DNA from: Salinimicrobium gaetbulicola
Lineage (GTDB): Bacteria; Bacteroidota; Bacteroidia; Flavobacteriales; Flavobacteriaceae
Direction of reading: 5' to 3'
Length of the DNA: 64,000 nucleotides
NCBI RefSeq assembly: GCF_042676025.1
Contig: NZ_JBHTJP010000032.1
Coordinates: 1,054,001-1,118,000, forward strand
Part shown: piece by piece, positions 53,064 through 60,511 of the stretch
Layout of the letters: each line of letters starts with the position of its first letter
Numbering within the stretch: the stretch's first letter is position 1
Notes under the pieces: model-generated
Database searches by the model: none
What the model was told of the DNA's origin: nothing
Seen by the model: the letters and a program-made list of their open reading frames with translations, nothing else
Translations under genes and position numbers: made by a program

Positions 53064-54614
53064 ATGGCGGCTCTGCACGATAAAATTTTCAAATCAGACT
53101 TCACCACTTCCTTTAAAGGGGAAGAAAGCGGAGATCGAACCCCACGACAAACGCCGGGTGTACTGTACAGTCTTGCCGCTCCCACCCCGGTAAGCTCACC
53201 TCAATTAATAGGTTGGTCCTCAGAAATGGCCTCAGAAATGGACCTGTCCTATCCTGATCGGCACGACCTGGAAATACTGGCAGGCAATAAAGTTACCCCT
53301 ATCATGAAACCATATGCCGCCTGTTATGCAGGTCATCAATTTGGACAGTGGGCTGGCCAACTGGGAGATGGGAGAGCAATTACCCTTGGGGAATTAGATT
53401 CGAAAAAAGGCATATTAGAAGTTCAATTGAAAGGAGCCGGCCCCACAGTCTATTCACGCCGGGCAGATGGAAGAGCCGTGCTTCGTTCTTCGGTACGTGA
53501 GTATCTCATGAGTGAAGCCATGTATCACCTCAATGTTCCAACCACACGAGCATTAAGCCTTGTAACCACCGGTGAGAAAGTTCTTCGAGATATGTTTTAT
53601 GATGGCAACCCCGCCTATGAACCGGGAGCAATAGTTACCCGGATAGCACCCTCTTTTTTGCGGTTTGGGAATTTTGAGATTTTGGCCGCGCAAAAAGACA
53701 GGAGTCAAATGCAGGAACTCATTGACTGGTCCATTCAAAGGTTTTCTCCTCATATTGAAGGGGAGAATAAAGTTCTGGACTGGTTTAAAGAAATTGTCAC
53801 AAAAACTGCCCATTTGATGGTAGAATGGCATCGGGTAGGATTCGTTCACGGGGTAATGAACACAGATAATATGTCAATATTAGGACTCACTATTGATTAC
53901 GGACCCTTTTCGTTTTTGGATAATTATGATCCCGAATTTACACCAAACACTACAGATCTACCCGGAAGAAGATATGCCTTCGGGAATCAGGCCTCTGTAG
54001 CCTACTGGAACCTGGGAAGACTGGCTAATGCCATTTCAATCCTATTACCGGATACCGAAGAACTTGAAGAAGCCCTCGGCTCTTATGAGGATGAGTTCTG
54101 GAATTCATATTTCTCTATGATGGGTAAAAAACTGGGACTGGATACCGTAAATAAAGAGGACAAAGAATTAATTACCCGATTTGAAAAGACCTTGACTTCC
54201 GTGCAACCAGACATGACCTTGTTCTACAGGTCACTGATCTCTGTTCCAGATCTTGCTGATACAGATCCGGTAAGCCATTTCGAAGCATGCTTTTACAACA
54301 AGCTCGATCCTTCCGAAGAAAAGGAATTCAGAGATCTCATAAGGGATTATCTTACCCGCATGCGGAAAAATTCCATTCCCGGAAATATTTCCGAGGAGAT
54401 AATGAAGAGAAATAATCCGAGAATAATTTTAAGAAACTACCTTTTACATGAGGCAGCAGAAAAACTGGAAAAAGGAGATGACAGTTTATTTTTAAGCTTA
54501 CAGGAAGCCTTGAAAGTCCCCTACTCTGACAAAGGCTTTGAGGAACTTACCGGAAAAAGACCGGCATGGGCTGAAAAGAAGGCCGGATGCTCCATGTTAT
54601 CCTGCAGTTCTTAA
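53064..54614 (+). CDS. selO: Protein adenylyltransferase SelO (YdiU/UPF0061 family)
   Basis: This 516-residue pseudokinase-fold protein has the family blocks YAACYAGHQFGQWAGQLGDG near residues 81-100, the nucleotide-handling stretch QLKGAGPTVYSRRADGRAVL near 117-136, SVREYLMSEAMYHL near 138-151, and HGVMNTDNMSILGLTIDYGP near 264-283. SelO binds ATP in a flipped orientation and transfers AMP to proteins, affecting redox balance. It ends SCSS: the cysteine three residues from the end sits where eukaryotic SelO has selenocysteine. It is a single gene, convergent with the AraC-type regulator and overlapping it by 4 bases. Confidence 0.93.
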   Translation: MAALHDKIFKSDFTTSFKGEESGDRTPRQTPGVLYSLAAPTPVSSPQLIGWSSEMASEMDLSYPDRHDLEILAGNKVTPIMKPYAACYAGHQFGQWAGQLGDGRAITLGELDSKKGILEVQLKGAGPTVYSRRADGRAVLRSSVREYLMSEAMYHLNVPTTRALSLVTTGEKVLRDMFYDGNPAYEPGAIVTRIAPSFLRFGNFEILAAQKDRSQMQELIDWSIQRFSPHIEGENKVLDWFKEIVTKTAHLMVEWHRVGFVHGVMNTDNMSILGLTIDYGPFSFLDNYDPEFTPNTTDLPGRRYAFGNQASVAYWNLGRLANAISILLPDTEELEEALGSYEDEFWNSYFSMMGKKLGLDTVNKEDKELITRFEKTLTSVQPDMTLFYRSLISVPDLADTDPVSHFEACFYNKLDPSEEKEFRDLIRDYLTRMRKNSIPGNISEEIMKRNNPRIILRNYLLHEAAEKLEKGDDSLFLSLQEALKVPYSDKGFEELTGKRPAWAEKKAGCSMLSCSS

Positions 54615-55684
54615 TTAACCTCTTTTTTTTTGCTTTTCTTTTGCTCATTCAGGTGCTCAGGAATGAAACCAGATTCATGATGAAGGATCTGGCGTGGCAA
54701 TACCCCGTATTTCTCCTTGAAGATCTTTGAGAAATAGCTGCGGCTGTTCAACCCGACTTCCTGCACGATCTCCCCAATTTGAATGTCCCCTCTCGAAAGT
54801 AAAGACAATGCTTTTGACAACCTCACATCTCGAATGTACTCATTCACCGTTTGTCCAAACACCGATTGAAAAATTGCCTGGAGCTTATTCACATTTACCC
54901 CTACACGTAGGGCGAGTTCAGGTATGGTTTCCAGGTTCGCCAGGTTATTATTAATATATTCGGTTACCTTCTCAACTGCTTTGTATTCCCTTCCGGTCAC
55001 ATTTATAAGGCCTTTTCCGGTCACTTCTTTTCGGTATCTGGAAAGCATATAAGAGAGTATTTCGAGAGATTTTGCCCCCATAAAATTAATTCGGGGAAAA
55101 CCGGTCTCTTTACAATTATAGATCTCGTGAATAATATCAGAAACCTTTAAGCTGAACATTCCGGTATGATATTTACCCTGCAAGGCATTGACATCACCAA
55201 AAAGTGAGTAAAAGACAGGTTCAATCTCGGTTAGTTCAAAGGGTAAGTATTTTTTAAATTTTGCCCGGTCGATTTCCAGACAGCAAAGTGAGACCGTATT
55301 TTCCTTTGGGAATTTAAGCGTATGGGAATCTCCTTTTTTAGGGGCTATAAAAAAATGTTCATGATTAGTGATCTTTATCTCTTCAGGAATCTCCTCGTTC
55401 AGGTTAAAAACATCACCCTGAATACAGTGCACCAACCTGATAGGATTAAAAACCAGGTTTTTGTGAACGATCTCTGTCTCTTCGTGGAAATAACACCTAT
55501 AAGTATATAAGCCCAAACCATTAGGGAAATTGACACCCGTAATTTTCCCCTTCCCCAAGTCTGAAGGAATTAGAACAGTGTATTCAGTGAGGTCTGCCTT
55601 GAAACCAATCTTAAAAAGAGAAGCAAGCTTTGGAATGGTATCATTGACATCCTGAATTTCAATTAAAAATCTCGACATAGCCAT
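54611..55684 (-). CDS. AraC-family transcriptional regulator
   Basis: From the ATG at 55684 this is about 357 residues (ATG 55678 is also possible; the open frame reaches a TTG at 55708). The C-terminal 100 residues contain two helix-turn-helix motifs of the AraC/XylS type: ETIPELALRVGVNVNKLQAI and IGEIVQEVGLNSRSYFSKIF, the second followed by KEKYGVLPRQ. The N-terminal 240 residues are not a clear cupin and I cannot name a ligand. The tail is Lys-rich. It is divergent from the small membrane-peptide ORF and the polysaccharide-type cassette. Inverted repeats in the spacer could be its sites, which is inference. Confidence 0.88.
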   Translation of the reverse strand: MAMSRFLIEIQDVNDTIPKLASLFKIGFKADLTEYTVLIPSDLGKGKITGVNFPNGLGLYTYRCYFHEETEIVHKNLVFNPIRLVHCIQGDVFNLNEEIPEEIKITNHEHFFIAPKKGDSHTLKFPKENTVSLCCLEIDRAKFKKYLPFELTEIEPVFYSLFGDVNALQGKYHTGMFSLKVSDIIHEIYNCKETGFPRINFMGAKSLEILSYMLSRYRKEVTGKGLINVTGREYKAVEKVTEYINNNLANLETIPELALRVGVNVNKLQAIFQSVFGQTVNEYIRDVRLSKALSLLSRGDIQIGEIVQEVGLNSRSYFSKIFKEKYGVLPRQILHHESGFIPEHLNEQKKSKKKEVN

Positions 55685-55785
55685 CTGCAATATGAAACAC
55701 CAAAGCAATCAAAAATTTCTAAAAGGAGGACATTTTTAATTTTCGAACATTTGAAATTATACTAAGATACCCAAAGAATCTCGGA

Positions 55786-55801
55786 ATAATGTTAACATTA
55801 T
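55786..55801. promoter_or_regulatory. 16-base perfect palindrome upstream of the AraC-type gene
   Basis: ATAATGTTAACATTAT is self-complementary over all 16 bases. It lies about 100 bases before the regulator start and shares the GTTAACA core with a second inverted repeat 26 bases further on. This is a typical operator geometry. Confidence 0.45.
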
Positions 55802-55826
55802 GTTGAATAGAGCGCTTTGCAAGGCT

Positions 55827-55843
55827 CTTAACATGTTGTTAAG
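55827..55843. promoter_or_regulatory. Second inverted repeat upstream of the AraC-type gene
   Basis: CTTAACA-TGT-TGTTAAG is an inverted repeat of two 7-base arms. Its TTAACA core matches the neighbouring palindrome. The remaining spacer (55844-56020) is AT-rich and shows nothing I can support. Confidence 0.4.
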
Positions 55844-56020
55844 CATTACTTTTCTTTATTTATCTGTACTAAAAATTTATTCTCCTTTAAGTGCAGGATT
55901 AAACAGATGAATATCTGAATTTTAGAAAGAGATATTTTAGGAAAACATTAAATTTTATTAAATTGGAGGAAATAGTTTTTTTGATAATATTAAGAAAATT
56001 CACCCCTAAAATCTTAAGTT

Positions 56021-56155
56021 ATGAGCACCTACAAAAAACATTTTTGTCGAAAAAGAACTTTCAAAAACAAGAAATCTGATTGGAGGGAGAATCTTTTCGT
56101 GATTCTTTTCTTTCTGTTCCTCGTTTCACTAAGCTTCCTTACTGAATTTAATTGA
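56021..56155 (+). CDS. Possible 44-residue single-pass membrane peptide
   Basis: An ATG opens a 44-codon frame with a strongly basic N-terminal half (MSTYKKHFCRKRTFKNKKSD, residues 1-20) and a hydrophobic C-terminal helix (LFVILFFLFLVSLSFL, about 25-40), then a stop at 56153. The basic-then-hydrophobic layout fits an inner-membrane peptide with its N-terminus in the cytoplasm. It is 205 bases upstream of the response regulator, on the same strand. I know no homolog. The layout is more ordered than expected of chance, but coding is not proven. Confidence 0.45.
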   Translation: MSTYKKHFCRKRTFKNKKSDWRENLFVILFFLFLVSLSFLTEFN

Positions 56156-56360
56156 CATTTTATTTTTTCTCTTGTGACTTTAGTAAATCTTATATATTTA
56201 AATAATTTTATTAATGGTCGTTTCTAAAAATCATCTTAATTAAAAAGGTAAATTCATTGTGTAATCAAAATGAACCGTTTATTTTTGAAAACTTTAAGGT
56301 AAAGCCCTGTGTAAAAGAATTTTATGTAAGAATTTTACTCCAAAAAAAGCCCCCTACTTT
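56156..56360. other. AT-rich spacer before the response regulator
   Basis: No gene, terminator or consensus promoter could be identified here. A CAAAATGAACCG stretch and scattered T runs are unremarkable. Confidence 0.4.
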
Positions 56361-56723
56361 ATGAATATCCTACTTGCAGAAGATGATGTACTTACCCAGA
56401 AATCTCTCACTTATTTTCTGGAATCAAAAAAATATGATATCACCCATGTGAATGATGGCGAAGCTGCATTTTCTCTTTTAAAAGATCAATCTTTTGACCT
56501 CATTATTACTGACCTGAATATGCCGAAAATTGGTGGAATGGAATTAATTCACCTTATACGAAATGACTTGAATCTAAAAACCCCCGTGATTGTTTTAACA
56601 GCTTCCGGTATTGAACAAACCGAACTGGATGCCTTTTCTATTGGGGCAAGCGAATTTATTTCAAAACCATTTAGTCCTTCGGTTCTTGATATGCGAATTA
56701 AAAGATTAGTTCCTACCACCTAG
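56361..56723 (+). CDS. Receiver-only response regulator
   Basis: This 120-residue protein is a single CheY-like receiver domain. The acidic pair Asp8/Asp9, phospho-acceptor Asp51 (IITDLNMP), Thr80 (VLTAS) and Lys102 (ISKPF) are all present, so it should be phosphorylatable. There is no DNA-binding or enzymatic output domain and no histidine kinase nearby, so the kinase must be elsewhere. It lies 10 bases before the YaiO-like gene and is probably co-transcribed with it. It may control the polysaccharide apparatus by protein contact, which is inference. Confidence 0.92.
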   Translation: MNILLAEDDVLTQKSLTYFLESKKYDITHVNDGEAAFSLLKDQSFDLIITDLNMPKIGGMELIHLIRNDLNLKTPVIVLTASGIEQTELDAFSIGASEFISKPFSPSVLDMRIKRLVPTT

Positions 56724-56733
56724 CATATCTTAA

Positions 56734-57951
56734 ATGAAGACATTTTTACTTATGGTTTTGGTCATTATTATGACCACACAAATTTCCGAAGCCCAGACAA
56801 ATGAAGACCTTTTCCTTGAAGCTCGTGAAAAAGCATTCTCTGAAGATTATGAGGGTTCCATCAATCTTTTAAGAACTTTACAAAAATCAGAACCTGGGAA
56901 TACCGATTATGGAATTTTCCTGGCACGGGTTTACAGTTGGAATAAAAATTACCAGGCCGCTTTTGACATTCTGGAAAACCTTCTTCAAAAAGGCCCTTTA
57001 CTAAAAGAAGCATTGGAAGTGATGACCACCACCCAACTTTGGGCTGGCAATCATTCAGAAGCGTTAAGGTATTCCAATCAGGGAATAGAAGCCTTTGGGG
57101 ATCTTAATTTTAAAATCCAGAAAGCCAGGGCTCTTTTCTATCTCGAAAGAAGGAAAGAAGCACAAATTATTCTTTCCGAAATTCTCAAGACAGATCCTGA
57201 TAATGATACTGCGCTGGAATTATATACCGAGATCGTTCAGAAAAAGAAACATGTGATCTCAGCCTCTTATACAAATACCAGCTTCAGTTCTCCTGCAATT
57301 TCACCTTGGCATTCTGCATGGTTGTTCTATAAGACTGATCTTGGAAAGTTACCGGTTCTGGTAAAATATAACTTCGGAAGTATCTATGATCGCAAAGGAA
57401 GCCAACTCGAGGCTGAAGCCTACCCTAAGATTGGAAAATCAGGGTATATTCAGCTCAATGCGGGGATCGGGCTTAACAAACAAGTCTTTCCTGAGTTTAA
57501 GGCCGGGGCCGAATATTATCATACGCTTAATGAAAGATTTGAAATTTCAGGAGGAGGGAGAATACTGGGATTTGAAACACGGAATGTATTTTTGTTTACA
57601 GGACAGGTCAGTTATAACATGGGCAAGAATTTCAATCTAACCTATCGGCCTTATGCTGCGCTTGCGGACGACAGTTGGAGTCTAACCCATAGTTTATCTT
57701 TTGCTTTATCAAACCCACTGAAAGAAAATATCTGGAAGCTGGATCTACAATATGGGTCTGTCCCTTATGAATACATCACCGAAACTGCTTTTTCAAGCCT
57801 GGAAACCTTCAGAATAGGATTACAACATCAATGGCGAGTATCAGGACAAGTATTGCTACGTCCTGTTTTAATGTATGAAAATGAGGAATACCTTCCTTCC
57901 GAATATCGAAATCGCTTTAATGTGCAGCTTATAACTACCGTGAGATTTTAA
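56734..57951 (+). CDS. YaiO-family outer-membrane beta-barrel protein with TPR domain
   Basis: This 405-residue protein has a signal peptide (MKTFLLMVLVIIMTTQISEA), then TPR-like helical repeats to about residue 175 (NTDYGIFLARVYSWNKNYQA, and LEVMTTTQLWAGNHSEALRY). A beta-barrel of about 220 residues follows (VISASYTNTSF near 181) and ends FNVQLITTVRF with a terminal Phe. This TPR-plus-barrel layout fits the YaiO family. E. coli yaiO is encoded near the glycosyltransferase gene yaiP, which supports a role in polysaccharide passage through the outer membrane; that role is inferred. Its stop overlaps the next start by one base. Confidence 0.82.
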   Translation: MKTFLLMVLVIIMTTQISEAQTNEDLFLEAREKAFSEDYEGSINLLRTLQKSEPGNTDYGIFLARVYSWNKNYQAAFDILENLLQKGPLLKEALEVMTTTQLWAGNHSEALRYSNQGIEAFGDLNFKIQKARALFYLERRKEAQIILSEILKTDPDNDTALELYTEIVQKKKHVISASYTNTSFSSPAISPWHSAWLFYKTDLGKLPVLVKYNFGSIYDRKGSQLEAEAYPKIGKSGYIQLNAGIGLNKQVFPEFKAGAEYYHTLNERFEISGGGRILGFETRNVFLFTGQVSYNMGKNFNLTYRPYAALADDSWSLTHSLSFALSNPLKENIWKLDLQYGSVPYEYITETAFSSLETFRIGLQHQWRVSGQVLLRPVLMYENEEYLPSEYRNRFNVQLITTVRF

Positions 57952-58772
57952 TGGAATATTTAAAGGAACTCATATCATCGTTCTCGAGGCTTGAATTGAT
58001 CGTACTGGCTTGCATTACCCTGTTCCTAATATCTATTATTGTATTTCTTGCACTCACAATTTTCAGCAGAAGAAGAAAAAATAGACGGGAGAGGATAGCA
58101 AAAATGTTTATAAAGCATATTGAGAAAACCCTCTTTATGGTCGCTTTTGACGGGCTAACCTTTAATGATCTCAAGCAGAGGCCGGTCTTCCAGAAAAAAT
58201 GGAAAAAAAAACTCTACCGTGATCAATTTCTTAAAGAACTCATCAAATTGAGAAGGGTATATGATGGCGAGATCGGCAAAAAATTGCAGGAATTCTACAG
58301 AGCTTCCGGTTTATTAAAGTTGTCATATGAAAAATTAAGAAGCTCTAAATGGTATATGAAGTGTGAAGGCATACAGGAGTTGAGTGAAATGGAAATTAAA
58401 AAGGCTGCGCCTATCATCCAGGAACAAACTAAATCCAGTAATGACACTTTAAAGATGGTCGCTTTAATTGAAGTGATCCATCTAAAAGGGATCAAAGGCC
58501 TGAATCTTTTAAAGGATTACGACGAACCTTTGAATGACTGGATCCAATTGAACCTGTTAGACTCCATAAAAGAATCTGAAGACCAGGAAGAAATTCCAGA
58601 TTTCGGATATCTTTTAGAGGCCAATAATGATAGTCTCATAGTTTTTGGGATGAGACTAATTACCTTTTTCAGACAACGACAACATCTTGAAACCATAGAA
58701 AATTTAATGGGCTCTCCTTCCCGAAAGATCAGGATGCAAGCTGACATAAGCTTTGAGAAATTATCAATATGA
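57951..58772 (+). CDS. Membrane-anchored HEAT/ARM-like repeat protein
   Basis: This 273-residue protein has one N-terminal membrane helix (residues about 15-38, LIVLACITLFLISIIVFLAL), a basic stop-transfer stretch (SRRRKNRRER), and an all-helical C-terminal part. Helical pairs resemble HEAT or armadillo repeats, for example SSKWYMKCEGIQELSEMEIK and DTLKMVALIEVIHLKGIKGL. No catalytic motif is visible. It overlaps the YaiO-like stop by one base, so the two are translationally coupled, and it lies before the GT2 gene. A scaffold or receiver-domain partner in the polysaccharide complex is a reasonable inference. A short 143-base spacer follows. Confidence 0.78.
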   Translation: MEYLKELISSFSRLELIVLACITLFLISIIVFLALTIFSRRRKNRRERIAKMFIKHIEKTLFMVAFDGLTFNDLKQRPVFQKKWKKKLYRDQFLKELIKLRRVYDGEIGKKLQEFYRASGLLKLSYEKLRSSKWYMKCEGIQELSEMEIKKAAPIIQEQTKSSNDTLKMVALIEVIHLKGIKGLNLLKDYDEPLNDWIQLNLLDSIKESEDQEEIPDFGYLLEANNDSLIVFGMRLITFFRQRQHLETIENLMGSPSRKIRMQADISFEKLSI

Positions 58773-58915
58773 GACCAGATCTCTTTTCACACAACCACCT
58801 CTACAACAGGAAATTATTATCGTTAAACTGCATCATTTCTTCCACAAACCCAGATTTTAATAATATTTTTGTACTTTAAATACTACGCATTTCCATTTTA
58901 AGAAGAGTAGAATTA

Positions 58916-60394
58916 ATGCCCCTCACGAAAATAAACATACCTGTAGATCCTGCCGTCATAGCATTTCTTTCAGAATACAATGTCTGGATGCTTTTTTTCG
59001 CATTCAGCATAATGTTGTCATATATTCTATTGAGCATGATCTCGGTATTCTCAATGCGTAATTACCTAAGGAGCAATAGCTTTGTCGATTACCAGGTGAT
59101 ATTAAATTCTAACCTGGCACCTAAATTATCCCTGATCGCCCCGGCTTACAATGAAGGTCTCACCATTGAGGAAAATGTTCAATCCCTACTTTCCCTCAAT
59201 TACAACAATTATGAGGTGATCGTCATTAATGACGGAAGTAAAGATGAGACCCTTCAATTGCTTATAAAAGCCTATGACCTTAAACCCGTGGAAGCTTCTG
59301 TTGAGGGGGAATTGGTCACCAAACCCGTAAAAGGCGTTTACAAATCCTCCAATAAGGCATTTCGTAAACTTACCGTAATTGATAAGATAAATGGAGGAAA
59401 GGCAGATGCGCTGAATGTTGGGATCAATTATTCAGAAAACCCTTATGTGGTATGCATCGATGTGGATTGCATCCTGGAAAAAGATGCTCTCCTAAAACTT
59501 GCCAAACCTTATTTAGAACTTTCAGAGAAACGAGTGATAGCTACCGGTGGGGTTCTAAGGATCGCGAATTCATGTATTTCGGAAGGTGGAAGATTAGTAG
59601 AGATCAATGCCCCACAAAATATGTTGCCCAGGATCCAGGTCCTGGAATATTTAAGAGCTTTTCTATTGGGCCGAATGGCCTGGAGTAAATTAGATGGTCT
59701 ATTATTGATTAGTGGAGCTTTCGGAATGTTTGACAAGGAGATCGCCATTAAAGCTGGCGGTTACAATCCTGAAACAGTTGGTGAGGATATGGAGCTCGTG
59801 GTGAGAATGCGCCGTTATATGATCGAAAATGATTTTGATTACAGCGTTTTTTATATTCCCGATCCTATTTGCTGGACCGAAGCACCTGAAGACTTTAAGA
59901 TCTTCAAAAAGCAACGCAGCCGTTGGACCAGAGGCACCATGGAGACCTTATGGATACATCGTAAAATGTTCCTGAATCCAAAATATAAAGTTTTGGGCGT
60001 GTTGAGTATTCCTTACTGGACCTTCTTTGAATATCTCGCTCCCTTATTAGAATTTACCGGAGTGGCGGTAACAGTTTTTCTAATAACTCAAAACCTGATA
60101 GACTGGAATTTATTCCTGTTGTTTTTAATTATGGTTTATGTATTCGCTTTATCTGTATCAACTCTGGCTCTACTCACAGATGAATACACTTACACCCAGT
60201 ACTCAAAATCGAGGGATTTTTTAAAACTGCTTTTAGCCGCGGCTATTGAGCCGTTTTACTTTCATCCGGTAACCGTATACGCGGCCTTAAAAGGGAACTG
60301 GGAAAAAATAAGGGGAAAGAACAGCTGGGGAGAAATGACCCGGAAAGGATTTAATTCCAAACCTATTTCTCCTATGACTGATAGTGCAAAATAA
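58916..60394 (+). CDS. Processive family 2 glycosyltransferase (polysaccharide synthase type)
   Basis: This 492-residue membrane protein has a helix at about 23-46, then a GT-A domain with the processive synthase motifs: Asp106 (VINDGSKDE), Asp182-x-Asp184 (IDVDC), Glu290-Asp291 (GEDMELV) and QRSRW at 333-337. Two to four helices follow between about 360 and 440. This matches BcsA, PgaC and hyaluronan synthase-type enzymes that polymerise and translocate a sugar chain. It has no PilZ domain, so direct c-di-GMP control like that of BcsA is not expected. The substrate cannot be read; poly-N-acetylglucosamine is only a guess. It is the last gene of the cassette. Confidence 0.9.
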   Translation: MPLTKINIPVDPAVIAFLSEYNVWMLFFAFSIMLSYILLSMISVFSMRNYLRSNSFVDYQVILNSNLAPKLSLIAPAYNEGLTIEENVQSLLSLNYNNYEVIVINDGSKDETLQLLIKAYDLKPVEASVEGELVTKPVKGVYKSSNKAFRKLTVIDKINGGKADALNVGINYSENPYVVCIDVDCILEKDALLKLAKPYLELSEKRVIATGGVLRIANSCISEGGRLVEINAPQNMLPRIQVLEYLRAFLLGRMAWSKLDGLLLISGAFGMFDKEIAIKAGGYNPETVGEDMELVVRMRRYMIENDFDYSVFYIPDPICWTEAPEDFKIFKKQRSRWTRGTMETLWIHRKMFLNPKYKVLGVLSIPYWTFFEYLAPLLEFTGVAVTVFLITQNLIDWNLFLLFLIMVYVFALSVSTLALLTDEYTYTQYSKSRDFLKLLLAAAIEPFYFHPVTVYAALKGNWEKIRGKNSWGEMTRKGFNSKPISPMTDSAK

Positions 60395-60452
60395 AAAAAG
60401 GCAAAAAGATGTCAATCAGCCAGACAATGTCTAATAAAGATTAATTGAAAAT

Positions 60453-60488
60453 AAAAAAGCATACGTTTTAAGATCGTATGCTTTTTTT
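60453..60488. terminator. Bidirectional terminator between the GT2 gene and ppc
   Basis: AAAAAAGCATACG pairs perfectly with CGTATGCTTTTTT around a 9-base loop. It can serve the converging genes on both strands. Confidence 0.9.
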
Positions 60489-60511
60489 ATAAACTGAATT
60501 CTACCTAAGTA

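Noticed and set aside
52892..53083. 63-codon forward frame before selO
   Set aside because: It overlaps the selO start and has a composition like AT-rich spacer, with no recognisable domain.
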